Shown: positions 7,396 to 16,356 of the stretch, piece after piece
Position numbering within the stretch: position 1 is the first letter of the stretch
Layout: the number at the start of each line of letters is the position of its first letter
NCBI GenBank assembly: GCA_963851105.1
Contig: CAWKNP010000002.1
Location: forward strand, 1-64,000
Length of the DNA: 64,000 bases
Source of the DNA: DATARN01 sp963851105
Lineage (GTDB): Bacteria; Actinomycetota; Acidimicrobiia; Acidimicrobiales; Palsa-688
Reading direction: 5' to 3'
Notes under the pieces: generated by a model
Told to the model about the DNA's origin: nothing
Databases searched by the model: none
What the model saw: the letters and a program-made list of their open reading frames with translations, nothing else
Translations under genes and position numbers: made by a program

Positions 7396-9179
7396 CTCTC
7401 GTCCCAGACGACAACGGCGCGCCGCCAGCCCCGCAACGAGCTCAGGACGGCAATCTTCTCCGCCCCCCGCAGGTCGGCGACGGTGATAGGGCTTTCCCGC
7501 AATGTTCCATCGTCGAGCGCGCACGCCCGGCCCACGCCGGGGAGGCACCCCGAGTCGAGAGGCGGGGTGAGCCAGCGGCCCGCGATGCGCACGGCCAGGT
7601 TGGCGACGGTGGTCTCGGTGACCTCCCCCCGCTCGTTGACACCGACCGCGTCATCGGCGTCGGGATGCCGGGCCCGGGCGGCGCGGTAGCGCTCACGGCG
7701 GCTCGTCTTGTGGAACAACCAGATGTCGTCGGACTTGACCGCTGGGCGGTCGATGGCAAGGCGCACGGGGGCTCGATCCGCCGGCGGCGCGAAAGTGGTG
7801 ATCTCGACCTTGAGGTGCCCGTGGCGGGAGAGCGAAAGGCGGACCCGGGCCGGATCCAGCTGCGCCGCCAGGATCTCGTCAAGCCTCTCCGAGCCCTCGG
7901 CGGCGGTGTAGCGGAAGTCGAAGTAGGCGGCCGACTCGGCCAGGCGTCGGAGGTGGCGCTCCCGGTTGCGCAGGCCGGCGCCGGGCACAAAGGCCATGGT
8001 TTCGATCAGATCGAAGTCCTCGGTGGGCGTGAACAGGATGGCGGCCTTGCTGAGCGCCTCGGCGAACTCCCGCTCGGGCTCGGAGTCCCAGACGATGCCG
8101 CCGCCTGAGCCGTAGACGGCGCGACCGGACTGCCGGTCGACCACGGCGGTGCGGATCGCCACGTTGAACCGGGCCTCGTCGGGTCCCACGAAACCCACTG
8201 CCCCGCAGTACACGCCTCGGGAACGGCCCTCGATGGCCGAGATCAGGTCCATGGTGCGCCGTTTGGGGGCTCCCGTTACCGACCCGCAGGGAAACAGGGC
8301 CTGGAAAATGGAAAGGAGGGTGGTCCCGGGCCTGGTTGTGGCGGAGACGCTTGAGGTGAGCTGCCAGAGCGTCGGGTAGCGCTCGAGCTGGAAAAGGCCG
8401 GGCACGTTCACGGTCCCGTACCGTGCCAACCGACCGACGTCGTTGCGCACGAGGTCGACGATCATGACATTCTCGGCTCGGTCCTTGGCCGATTCTCCCA
8501 GGGCGGTGGCCGCGGCTTCGTCCTCGGCGGTCCACCGCCCCCGGGCCGCGGTTCCCTTCATCGGGCGGCAGGTCAAGAGGTCGTGGCGCCAGGAGAAGAA
8601 GAGCTCGGGTGAGGCGGACGCGACCACGTGGCGGCCGGTGTCGATGAAGGCCGCGTAGGCCGCTCGCTGGCCGAGGGCGAGGCGGCGGTAGAGCTCCCAG
8701 GGATCTGGTGGCGCCGGGGCGTCCCACTGGTTGGTGAGGTTGAGCTGGTAGATGTCGCCGGCGCCGATGTGCGCCCGTATCCGGTCGACCTGGGCCCGGT
8801 GCTCGATCGGGTCACAGTCGAGGGACCAGCCCGCGGCGGCGTCAGGGTTTGGCGGCGTGGCCGGAGCCGGTGCCGGTCCGTCGCGGGCTTCAAGGGGCGC
8901 GACGTCCTCGCGCCTGTCGAACAGCCCGAACCAGACCAGCGGCGGCGCGTGGCCTTCCGGGCCGTCGGCGGCATGGACGCTGAGGGCGGGATCGAAGCCC
9001 GGCGCCGCCTCGTAGCTGACGAAGCCCGCGGCCCACAGTTTGGCGGCCGCGGCACGCTCTGCTGCCGCGATGGCGGGCGCGACCTGGTCGGGGCGCCAAG
9101 CAATGATCTCGCCGCGGTAGCCCGTCAGCCGGAATCCCTGCTCCGGGTCCGCCAGGTTGTCGAAGCGGGCCGTGGGCAT
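7392..9179 (-). CDS. pabB: Aminodeoxychorismate synthase PabB fused to aminodeoxychorismate lyase PabC
   Basis: A 595-residue two-domain enzyme of 4-aminobenzoate (folate) synthesis. Residues 1-380 are the chorismate-binding PabB domain: SPELFF, CRPMKGTAARG, ENVMIVDLVRND and SVTGAPK (about 299-305), followed by YGSGGGIVWDS. Residues 388-595 are a PLP class IV aminotransferase-like PabC domain (FDLIETM, FHKTSRRERY with the likely Schiff-base Lys, NERGEVTETTVANL, PGVGR). The fusion would make ADC from chorismate and then release pABA and pyruvate; the glutamine amidotransferase PabA is not nearby. ATG at 9179 is chosen because upstream residues come from a repeat-rich intergenic region. Confidence 0.92.
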   Translation of the reverse strand: MPTARFDNLADPEQGFRLTGYRGEIIAWRPDQVAPAIAAAERAAAAKLWAAGFVSYEAAPGFDPALSVHAADGPEGHAPPLVWFGLFDRREDVAPLEARDGPAPAPATPPNPDAAAGWSLDCDPIEHRAQVDRIRAHIGAGDIYQLNLTNQWDAPAPPDPWELYRRLALGQRAAYAAFIDTGRHVVASASPELFFSWRHDLLTCRPMKGTAARGRWTAEDEAAATALGESAKDRAENVMIVDLVRNDVGRLARYGTVNVPGLFQLERYPTLWQLTSSVSATTRPGTTLLSIFQALFPCGSVTGAPKRRTMDLISAIEGRSRGVYCGAVGFVGPDEARFNVAIRTAVVDRQSGRAVYGSGGGIVWDSEPEREFAEALSKAAILFTPTEDFDLIETMAFVPGAGLRNRERHLRRLAESAAYFDFRYTAAEGSERLDEILAAQLDPARVRLSLSRHGHLKVEITTFAPPADRAPVRLAIDRPAVKSDDIWLFHKTSRRERYRAARARHPDADDAVGVNERGEVTETTVANLAVRIAGRWLTPPLDSGCLPGVGRACALDDGTLRESPITVADLRGAEKIAVLSSLRGWRRAVVVWDES

Positions 9180-9193
9180 GCCCCGGATCCTTG

Positions 9194-9228
9194 CAGCCGT
9201 CCAGCCGTCCAGCCGTCCAGCCGTCCAG
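9194..9228. repeat. 8-bp tandem repeat, about 4.4 copies
   Basis: CAGCCGTC repeated four times plus CAG, 15 bases upstream of the pabBC start in the divergent intergenic region. Perfect copies suggest slippage-prone DNA; copy number changes would alter the spacing upstream of pabBC. Confidence 0.85.
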
Positions 9229-9270
9229 CGGTATGGCCGGCGGGGTGTCATAGGCGGTGCGGCGGACCCA

Positions 9271-9312
9271 AAGTGCTGCGAAACGACGGTAGTACGTCGT
9301 TTGGCAGCACTT
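9271..9312. repeat. Dispersed 42-bp palindrome, copy 1
   Basis: Left arm AAGTGCTGC-G-AAACGACG, loop GTAGTA, right arm CGTCGTTT-G-GCAGCACTT: 17 of 18 arm positions pair, with one G-G mismatch. The central 22 bases, AAACGACGGTAGTACGTCGT followed by TT, recur exactly in copy 2 at 38971-39012. This copy is in the divergent region between pabBC and the two-component pair. Confidence 0.9.
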
Positions 9313-9435
9313 CGGGCGCCGCGGCTCCCCCAAAAGGCGCGGGCCGCGCTCATCAGGTCATCGGCGCATCAGCGGGGAACCTCTCGATTCGATGAACTCT
9401 GGGCCAACGGCTTTCACAGGGGCCCCGGGGTGGCG

Positions 9436-10194
9436 ATGATGGACACCATGTTGGATGCTCCTCCCATGACCGCCCGGGTCCTGATCATCGAGGACGACCC
9501 GAACGTCGCCGAAGTCGTGGCCCGATACCTGCAGCGGGAGGGGTACCGGGTGCAGATCTGCGGCGACGGCCGCCTCGGGCTCGAGACCGCGCTGGCGGAG
9601 CTACCCGATCTCGTCATCCTCGACCTGATGCTGCCGTCGCTCGGGGGCCTCGAGATCTGCCGGCAGCTTCGCTCGGTGGCGCCGGTGGCGGTGATCATGT
9701 TGACGGCGCGCGGCGAGGAGGCCGACCGCATCGCGGGGTTGGAGTTGGGGGCCGACGACTACATCGCCAAACCGTTCTCACCCCGGGAACTGACGGCGCG
9801 CGTGAAGGCGGTGCTGCGGCGAGCGACGGGACCCCTTACCGGCGAGCGGCTCGCCGAGGTGCTCCGGACAGGACAGGGCGACGGCGGGGGCGCCGGCGAC
9901 CCGGCCGGCGCCGCGGCGCTGGAAGTCGATACCGTCGCCCACGAGGTACGGGTCAACGGCGATCTGGTCGCCCTGACCGCCAAGGAGTTCGACCTGCTGG
10001 TCCATCTGATGCGCAACCCCCGCCGAGCGCTGCGCCGCGAGGAGTTGCTGCTCGACGTGTGGGGGTTCAGCTATGGGGATACCTCCACGGTGACGGTCCA
10101 CGTGCGCCGCCTCCGGGAGAAGATCGAGGCCGACCCGTCCACGCCGCGTTTCGTCTGCACCGTGTGGGGTGTGGGCTACCGGTTCGAGCCATGA
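9436..10194 (+). CDS. OmpR/PhoB-type response regulator
   Basis: About 252 residues. The receiver domain has the acidic pair in LIIEDD, the phospho-acceptor Asp in VILDLMLP, the conserved Thr in MLTARGEE and Lys in YIAKPFSP. The C-terminal winged helix (ALTAKEFDLLVHLMRNPRRA to VWGVGYRFEP) is of OmpR type. The start is uncertain: GTG 9430, ATG 9436, ATG 9448 and ATG 9466 are in frame, and the last gives TARVLIIEDD, closest to typical N-termini. An 18-residue or longer Gly/Ala-rich linker separates the domains. It overlaps the kinase gene by ATGA and is surely its partner. Confidence 0.92.
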   Translation: MMDTMLDAPPMTARVLIIEDDPNVAEVVARYLQREGYRVQICGDGRLGLETALAELPDLVILDLMLPSLGGLEICRQLRSVAPVAVIMLTARGEEADRIAGLELGADDYIAKPFSPRELTARVKAVLRRATGPLTGERLAEVLRTGQGDGGGAGDPAGAAALEVDTVAHEVRVNGDLVALTAKEFDLLVHLMRNPRRALRREELLLDVWGFSYGDTSTVTVHVRRLREKIEADPSTPRFVCTVWGVGYRFEP

Positions 10195-11465
10195 TGCCGC
10201 GACGGGACCCCGCGTCGGCCCCGCGATGGTCCACCCGGCGCTGGGCTCTGCCCGTCGTTGTGGGCCTCGTCGGCGTGCTCTCGGGCGCCGCGGCGGCGGC
10301 CGCCGGTGGCATCCCGGCCACCGACGCGGTGCAGCTCATCGGATACGCCACCGTGGGGGCCGCGATCGCGGGCGCCATCGCCGCTCTCGTCCTCACGGCG
10401 CTGCGGCGCACCAATGTCGGTGTCCAAGCGGCGGTCGCCGCGCTGGCGCCGGTGGTCGCCACCGGCATCGGGGTGGCGTGGGCCAGCGCCCGAATGTTCC
10501 TCATGGCTCACGACCTCTGGGTCCTGGCGGTCGTGCTGTGCAGCGCGGGCGGCGTCGGGGTCATCGTGTCCATCCTGCTCGGCCGGCGGGTGTCAGTTGC
10601 CGTGCGGTCGGTCGGCGCGATGGCCCGGCGCCTGGGCGAGGCGGGACCGGGCATGGATCTGGCCGCCACCGGACGCGCCGGTGGCGTGCCGGGGGAGCTG
10701 GCGGCACTGGCCGGCGAGCTACAGCTGACCAGCACGCGCCTGGCTGAGGCCCAGGAGCAGGCGTCGGCCCTCGAGCGCAGCCGGCGGGAACTGGTCGCCT
10801 GGGTCTCCCACGACCTGCGCACACCGCTCGCCGGCATCCGGGCCATGGTCGAAGCACTGGAGGACGGTGTCGTGGACGACCCCGACACCATTGCCCGCTA
10901 CCACCGGACCATCCGCCAGGAGGCCGACCGTCTGGCCGGGCTCGTCAACGACCTGTTCGAGCTGTCCCGGATCCAGGGGGGTTCGTTGGCGTTGCGCTTC
11001 GAGTCGGTTCCCCTTGACGAGTTCGTCGCCGATGCCATCTCGGCGGCGGCCGTGGCCGCGGGCACCAAAGGCATCGAGGTGCGCACCCAGATGCGGACCT
11101 CGACGCCGTCGACGGTGGAGCTGTCGACCCCGGAGATGGCACGGGTCGTGCGCAATCTGCTCGACAATGCCATCCGCCATACCCCGCCGGGGGGGACGAT
11201 CGTCGTCGACGTGGGGATCGACGAGAGCAACACCGCCGCGGTGGTGTCGGTCCTCGACGGCTGTGGGGGGATCCCTGAGATCGACCTCGATCGGGTCTTC
11301 GAGATGGCCTTCCGGGGCGACACCTCCCGGACGCCCGGTGAGGGCGGTGGCCTCGGGCTGGCGGTCGCCCGGGGCTTGGTCGAGGCCCACCAGGGAGACA
11401 TCACCGTCCGCAACGAGGGCCCCGGTTGCCGCTTCGTGGTGCGCCTCCCGCTCCGTCACCCCTGA
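10191..11465 (+). CDS. Sensor histidine kinase (HisKA/HATPase)
   Basis: A 424-residue membrane kinase whose ATG overlaps the stop of the response regulator. Four hydrophobic segments lie in residues about 15-130, so most of the sensor region is in the membrane with little outside. A HAMP-like region follows, then the HisKA motif WVSHDLRTPLAG with the phospho-accepting His, the N box NLLDNAIRHTPPGG, and G boxes DGCGGIPE and GGGLGLAVA. The signal is unknown. It converges on cobT. Confidence 0.92.
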   Translation: MMPRRDPASAPRWSTRRWALPVVVGLVGVLSGAAAAAAGGIPATDAVQLIGYATVGAAIAGAIAALVLTALRRTNVGVQAAVAALAPVVATGIGVAWASARMFLMAHDLWVLAVVLCSAGGVGVIVSILLGRRVSVAVRSVGAMARRLGEAGPGMDLAATGRAGGVPGELAALAGELQLTSTRLAEAQEQASALERSRRELVAWVSHDLRTPLAGIRAMVEALEDGVVDDPDTIARYHRTIRQEADRLAGLVNDLFELSRIQGGSLALRFESVPLDEFVADAISAAAVAAGTKGIEVRTQMRTSTPSTVELSTPEMARVVRNLLDNAIRHTPPGGTIVVDVGIDESNTAAVVSVLDGCGGIPEIDLDRVFEMAFRGDTSRTPGEGGGLGLAVARGLVEAHQGDITVRNEGPGCRFVVRLPLRHP

Positions 11466-11508
11466 GCGGGCCCCTGGGGCGCCCCAGAGGGAAACGACCG
11501 ACCGTCGC

Positions 11509-12588
11509 TCAGGCCTTGTCGGTCACACCGGCGCCGTCGAAGGTGGCCATCTCCCGCAGGATCCGGGCGCTGGCCTCGACCACCGGTACCGCCAGGCAGG
11601 CGCCGCTGCCCTCGCCGAGGCGCAGGCCAAGATCGAGCAGCGGCGAAAGGCCCAGGTGGTTCAGGACTGCGGTGGCGCCGGGTTCGACGGAGCGGTGACC
11701 GGCGATGCAATAGCCAAGAACCCCGGGAACCAGGGCGACCGCCACCAGGAGGGCGGCACCGGCGATGACGCCGTCGATGACGACGGGGATCCTGGCGGCC
11801 GCCCCGCCCACGATGAAACCCGCCAGCGCCGCGATCTCGAGACCGCCGACCGCGGCCAGCGTGGCCAGGGCACCCGCCGACTGGGATTCGGCGTGGAGGA
11901 TCAGCGCCTGCTCGATGACCGCCACCTTGCGGGCCAAGGTGGCATCGTTGATACCGGTTCCCCGGCCGGTGACCTCGGCGGCGGGCAAACCGGTGAGGGC
12001 CGCGATGACCGCGGCCGCGGGAGTGGTATTCCCGATCCCCATCTCGCCGGTGACGAGGCAGCGAGCGCCCCGTGCTACCAGTTCCGCCGCTGTCTCGGCC
12101 CCGATGTCAAGGGCCTCGCCCGCCTCAGCGGACGTCATGGCGGCTTCGACGGCCAGGTCCCCAGTGCCCGCCCGTACCCGGCGGCGGCGCAGGTTGGCCG
12201 CGCCGTCGAGGCCGAGACCGCTGAGATCGGTCGCGATACCGATGTCGACGACGGTGACGGAGGCGCCGACCTGGCGGGCCAGCACGTTGATGGCCGCGCC
12301 GCCGTGCACGAAGTTGGCCACCATCTGGCCCGTGACCTCCTGGGGCCAGGGGGACACGCCTTCGGCCAGGACGCCGTGGTCGCCGGCGAACACCGCCACC
12401 GCCACCGGTGAGGGCAGTGGGGGTGGGCATTCCCCGGCGATGCCCGCCAGTTGGATCCCGATTGTTTCCAGGAGGCCAAGGGCGCCCCGAGGCTTGGTGA
12501 GGCGGGCCTGGAGCGCCTCCGCCTCGGCCAGAGAGATGGGATCGAGCGGGCCCACGGCGGCCGCCGCAGCCTCAAAGGGTCGGGTCAT
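11509..12588 (-). CDS. cobT: Nicotinate-nucleotide--dimethylbenzimidazole phosphoribosyltransferase
   Basis: A 359-residue CobT that makes alpha-ribazole phosphate from dimethylbenzimidazole and nicotinate mononucleotide for the lower ligand of B12. Recognisable parts are LQARLTKPRGALGLLE, VFAGDHGVLAEGVSPWPQEV, the loop GEMGIGNTTPAAA, and the C-terminal PLLDLGLRLGEGSGA with the catalytic Glu. It is 16 kb away from the rest of the cob genes. Its upstream region carries a nested inverted repeat (12646-12696) rather than a cobalamin riboswitch. Confidence 0.95.
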   Translation of the reverse strand: MTRPFEAAAAAVGPLDPISLAEAEALQARLTKPRGALGLLETIGIQLAGIAGECPPPLPSPVAVAVFAGDHGVLAEGVSPWPQEVTGQMVANFVHGGAAINVLARQVGASVTVVDIGIATDLSGLGLDGAANLRRRRVRAGTGDLAVEAAMTSAEAGEALDIGAETAAELVARGARCLVTGEMGIGNTTPAAAVIAALTGLPAAEVTGRGTGINDATLARKVAVIEQALILHAESQSAGALATLAAVGGLEIAALAGFIVGGAAARIPVVIDGVIAGAALLVAVALVPGVLGYCIAGHRSVEPGATAVLNHLGLSPLLDLGLRLGEGSGACLAVPVVEASARILREMATFDGAGVTDKA

Positions 12589-12645
12589 GGTGAACGCTAC
12601 CGCCGGGAGACGGGTGCCTGCGGGCGACGCCGCGGCGCGCCCGCG

Positions 12646-12696
12646 GGAAAATCGTGTAATCGCAGGGGCAGGATTAGTCAGAAAATACGATTTTCC
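12646..12696 (-). promoter_or_regulatory. Nested inverted repeat in AT-rich leader region before cobT
   Basis: GGAAAATCGT (12646-12655) is exactly complementary to ACGATTTTCC (12687-12696), and inside them TAATC (12657-12661) pairs with GATTA (12672-12676). The element is AT-rich within very GC-rich DNA and lies 57 bases before the cobT start and 12 bases after the mini-sigma stop, both on the minus strand. It could be a structured RNA leader, a protein-binding site or a terminator; no B12-box is present. Confidence 0.55.
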
Positions 12697-12708
12697 ATAT
12701 ATGAGAAA

Positions 12709-13029
12709 CTACGCGGCGTGATGAGCGGACGTCGCCAGCACTTTCACGCACTCGTCACGTGTGACGGCACCGAGCCATGCCCCTACCCGGTCGGGCTGGC
12801 GGATCTTTCCCAGCTGGCGGCCGAGACGGCGCCACACCGTGGCCGACACCCGCGCCACGTCGGCCTCGTTCAGGTGATGGGCCCCCGCCACGGAAGAAAC
12901 CAGGTCCGAGTAGCGGGTCACCAGCTCCTGCCAGGCGTCACCATCACCATCGGCGGCGCCGATTACCAGCCCGCCCACGTCTCCGGGGCGGATCGAATCA
13001 GTGATCGCGGTGCTGTCATACCAACTCAT
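12709..13029 (-). CDS. Region-2-only sigma factor homologue (mini-sigma)
   Basis: A 106-residue protein that consists almost entirely of sigma-70 region 2 (core-polymerase and -10 recognition): AWQELVTRYSDLVSSVAGAH, then DVARVSATVWRRL, then KIRQPDRVGAWLGAVTRDE. It stops where the linker to region 4 should begin. It is clearly related to the full ECF sigma at 16357 (shared IRQPDxVGAWLxxVTRxEC). ATG at 13029 has GGAG six bases upstream on the minus strand. Either a truncated gene or a stand-alone region-2 factor; the good ribosome site argues that it is still translated. It diverges from the LuxR-type regulator gene. Confidence 0.7.
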   Translation of the reverse strand: MSWYDSTAITDSIRPGDVGGLVIGAADGDGDAWQELVTRYSDLVSSVAGAHHLNEADVARVSATVWRRLGRQLGKIRQPDRVGAWLGAVTRDECVKVLATSAHHAA

Positions 13030-13175
13030 TTCAAGCTCCGATCGTTTCCCTCGGATCCAAGCGGCATTAAGCTCGATCACCTAATCAAGAGCATCGGGAC
13101 CCCGGTTCTGATACACGAGAAACTGCGCCTGTGCGTCCGTTGCACTCGCCCCGGCAGCGAGGAATAGTCGAAGCG

Positions 13176-16100
13176 GTGTCAGCCCCGGGAAATGACGGCC
13201 CGTTCATCGGTCGGGCGGACGAATTGGGGCGCCTCGGGACGGCGTTTTGCAAACCCGCCACCGGGCAACCCGCCATCGTGGTGATCGGCGGTGAGAGCGG
13301 AGTCGGAAAGACCCGTCTGCTCTGGGAATTTCTCAACCTGGCGCGGGACCAGGGAGGGACCGTATTGGTGGGAGGGTGCACCGACTTCGGTGAGGGTGGT
13401 CCTTCCTACTGGGCGGTGCTCGAGGCCCTCCGTCCGGTGTGGAGCCAGGTCGACGTCGCCGGCCTGGACCCCGCGGTGGCCGAGGGTTCCCCGGGCCCGA
13501 CCGCCGCGGCGGGGGTGTCCGAGCAGTCTGGCGCCGGTCGTATTCCCCTTTTCGAACTGGTCCTTCGGGCGCTACGGCGCCTGGCCGAGCAGGCACCGGT
13601 CGTCCTGGCCATCGAAGATGTCCATTGGGCGGACCGATCGACGCGAGATTTGCTGGCCTTTCTGCTGGCCAACCTCCATGCCGACCCCGTCATGATGATC
13701 GTCACCTACCGCAGCGAGGCGCTCGGCCGGCGCCACGCGCTGCAACCCCTGCTCGCCGAGCTGCGCCGCAGCCGGCGCGCCGATTTCATCGAGCTGCGCC
13801 CGTTCACCCGCGACGAGATGGTCGCCAAGCTGCACGGCATCCTCGGTCGCGCCCCCGGCGACGAGCTGGTGGAGCTGACGTGGTCTCGCTCCGATGGCAA
13901 CGCCTTCTTCGCCGAGGAACTCGTCGCCGCCGTCCAGGAGGGCTACGGCGACGAGCTGCCGCCGACGTTGCGCCACATCCTCCTGTGCCGCGTCGACGTC
14001 TTGTCCGATGCCGCCCGGCGGGTGATCAGCCTGGTTGCGGTCGCGGGCGAGGGCGTCAGCTACTCCCTCCTGGCGGCAGTGGCGGAGATGGACGAAGGCG
14101 AGCTGGCGACCGCGCTGCGGGAGTGCGTCGACCACCAGTTGCTGGCGGTCCACAGCGACGGGCGCACCTACCGCTTCCGCCACAGCTTGATGCAGGAAGT
14201 GCTGTACGACGAGCTGCTGCCGAGTGAGAAGCATCTGTTCCACACCGCCTACGGTCGGTCCCTCGAATCGCAGCTGACCTCCGCGGAGGCGACAGGCGCG
14301 GCGCGGCCGGGGGACATCGGGCCGGCCCGCCTGGCCCACCACTGGTTTGCCGCCGGAGATGCCCGCCGGGCCCTCGTGGCGGCCGTCGACGCGGCCGCGG
14401 CCGCCGACGCGATCTATGGCTTCGCCGAGGCCCAACGCCTCTACGAGCGGGCCCTGGGGCTTTGGGATCAGGTCGCCGACGCCCGCGATGTCGTCGGGAT
14501 GGAACGCTGGGCACTGTTCGAGCGGGCCGCGGAAGCGGCCCATTTTGCCGGGGAGCACCGCCGGGCCAGCGCCCTCACCACCGCTGCGATCGCCGAGTTG
14601 ACCGCCGGCAACGAGACGATCGACAACCGCCGCGCCATCCTGCACCAGCGGCTGGGCCGGTATCTGTGGGCCGCAGGCGACAGCCGAGAGGCTCTCCGGG
14701 CGTACGAGGAAGCGGTCCTGTGTCTGCCAGCCGGCGTCGCCAGCGCGGCGCGGGCCAGTGTCGAAGGCGCCTATGCCGAGGCCCTGATGCTGTCGGGCCG
14801 GTACCGCTCGTCGCGCCAGCAGGCCGAAGCCGCCCTGCAGGTGGCCCGCGAGGTGGGCGCCCAGCTGCAGGAGACCCAGATCCTGGCAACGCTCGGCTTC
14901 GACCTGGCGTTTCTCGGCGATTCGGCCTCGGGTGTCTCGGCGTTGGAGCGAGCCCAGGTCATCGCGGAGGAGCTGGGTAACCCCGATGACATCGGGCGGG
15001 CGTACCTGAACCGGGCCGAGCTGCTCTCGGGCCCGCTCAATTGCCTGGCGGAAGCGGCGGAGATCGCGCAGCGGGGCGTGGCTCGGGTCCGCCAGCTCGG
15101 GCTGGAACGAACCTATGGCGTCGCCCTTCAGGCGATCGCGGTCAACACCCTTTTCCGATTGGGGCGCTGGTCCGAGGCCGATGTCTTCCTGCGCCAGGCG
15201 TTTGCGGCCAAGCCGACGGGGACCGCCGCCATCAACCTGTGCCTGGCTCGCGCCAAACTTTCGGTCGGGCGGGGCGAGTTCGCGGCCGCCGAGTCGGATC
15301 TGCGGGCCGTGGAAGCGCTGGCCGCCGGGGGCCTCGGCCTCCAGTACGAGGCCCCGCTGCTCACCTTGCGGGCCGGCCTCGACCTGTGGCTCGGCCATCC
15401 TGAGCGGGCTCGCGAGGCGGTGAACCGGGGGATCATGTCCTCCATCAACGGCAGCGACGACGTGTGGTTGCTGGCGCCGCTGATCTGGCATGGGCTGCGG
15501 GCCGAAGCTGACCTGGCGGCAGCCGCCGGGTTCGCCCGCGACCGCGCCGCGCACGACGCCGCCACGACCATGGCGGCGGGGCTGTGGGCTCAGGTGCAGA
15601 GCCTGGGCGACGACTCCCTCGACGCCGCGCCGTCGATCCGGCTCGCCATCGAGGCCTACCTGCGCATGTGTGAAGGCGAGGCGGGCCGGGCGCGAGGTGA
15701 CTCCGATCCGGACGTGTGGGCCGAGGCGGCGAAACGGTGGCAAGAGCTGCACCAGCCGTACCCCGCGGCGTATGCCCGCTGGCGCGAGGCCGAGGCGTTG
15801 TTGGGCCAACGGAGCCGTTCCGCTCGGGCCGCAGAGTCGCTGCGCGCCGCCCATCAGGTGGCCATCTCACTCGGCGCGAGCCCCTTTCGCCGTGAGGTGG
15901 AGTCGCTGGCCTCGCGGGCGCGGATCTCCCTGGTGGTCGAGATCGGGACCGAGGACCGAACCCCACCCGCCACGATGGCGGAACTGCTCCCACCAGGGCC
16001 CCCCGACCAGCCGGTTCGGGCCCCGGACCGTGCCACCGCACGCGCCGCGGCCAAGAGTCGCTATCGCCTGAGCGATCGCGAGCTCGATGTCTGGCTCCAA

Positions 16101-16268
16101 CTCCCTGACGGCCTGTCCAACAACCAGATCGGCGAACGCCTCTTCATCAGTGGCAAGACGGTGAGCGTCCACGTCACCAACATCCTGCGCAAGCTGGCGG
16201 TGAAGACCAGGGTGCAGGCGATCGCGCTGGCGTACCAGCTGGGGATGGTGGACCCGCCCTTGCAATAA
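13176..16268 (+). CDS. Large ATP-binding LuxR-family (LAL) transcriptional regulator
   Basis: About 1030 residues. The N-terminal AAA/STAND ATPase begins FIGRADELGRL, with Walker A GGESGVGKTR (residues about 38-47) and Walker B VVLAIEDVHWAD. The middle is helical with TPR-like repeats. The last 65 residues are a LuxR/GerE helix-turn-helix: LSDRELDVWLQLPDGLSNNQ and GKTVSVHVTNILRKL. LAL proteins are ATP-dependent activators that sense a ligand or protein through the repeat region. GTG at 13176 gives SAPGNDGPFIGR, a natural N-terminus; GTG at 13131 would add 15 residues. It is flanked by the two related sigma-like genes, suggesting one regulatory module. Confidence 0.88.
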   Translation: MSAPGNDGPFIGRADELGRLGTAFCKPATGQPAIVVIGGESGVGKTRLLWEFLNLARDQGGTVLVGGCTDFGEGGPSYWAVLEALRPVWSQVDVAGLDPAVAEGSPGPTAAAGVSEQSGAGRIPLFELVLRALRRLAEQAPVVLAIEDVHWADRSTRDLLAFLLANLHADPVMMIVTYRSEALGRRHALQPLLAELRRSRRADFIELRPFTRDEMVAKLHGILGRAPGDELVELTWSRSDGNAFFAEELVAAVQEGYGDELPPTLRHILLCRVDVLSDAARRVISLVAVAGEGVSYSLLAAVAEMDEGELATALRECVDHQLLAVHSDGRTYRFRHSLMQEVLYDELLPSEKHLFHTAYGRSLESQLTSAEATGAARPGDIGPARLAHHWFAAGDARRALVAAVDAAAAADAIYGFAEAQRLYERALGLWDQVADARDVVGMERWALFERAAEAAHFAGEHRRASALTTAAIAELTAGNETIDNRRAILHQRLGRYLWAAGDSREALRAYEEAVLCLPAGVASAARASVEGAYAEALMLSGRYRSSRQQAEAALQVAREVGAQLQETQILATLGFDLAFLGDSASGVSALERAQVIAEELGNPDDIGRAYLNRAELLSGPLNCLAEAAEIAQRGVARVRQLGLERTYGVALQAIAVNTLFRLGRWSEADVFLRQAFAAKPTGTAAINLCLARAKLSVGRGEFAAAESDLRAVEALAAGGLGLQYEAPLLTLRAGLDLWLGHPERAREAVNRGIMSSINGSDDVWLLAPLIWHGLRAEADLAAAAGFARDRAAHDAATTMAAGLWAQVQSLGDDSLDAAPSIRLAIEAYLRMCEGEAGRARGDSDPDVWAEAAKRWQELHQPYPAAYARWREAEALLGQRSRSARAAESLRAAHQVAISLGASPFRREVESLASRARISLVVEIGTEDRTPPATMAELLPPGPPDQPVRAPDRATARAAAKSRYRLSDRELDVWLQLPDGLSNNQIGERLFISGKTVSVHVTNILRKLAVKTRVQAIALAYQLGMVDPPLQ

Positions 16269-16303
16269 GGCAGCGGCAGCCGGATATAGGGGCGATGCCT
16301 TAT

Positions 16304-16316
16304 ATACGCCGTATAC
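16304..16316. promoter_or_regulatory. Short AT-rich dyad TATAC-GCC-GTATA upstream of ECF sigma gene
   Basis: A perfect 13-base dyad, 40 bases before the sigma factor start and 35 bases after the LAL regulator stop. AT-rich symmetry is rare in this DNA, so it is a candidate operator or promoter element. No binding protein is known. Confidence 0.35.
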
Positions 16317-16356
16317 CTGAAGCGCGACGATGGGACGAAATCGCCCAGGAGGACCC

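Noticed and set aside
13572..15854. 760-codon antisense frame opposite the LAL regulator
   Set aside because: No domain, composition of a GC-skew shadow, and the plus strand has Walker and LuxR motifs.
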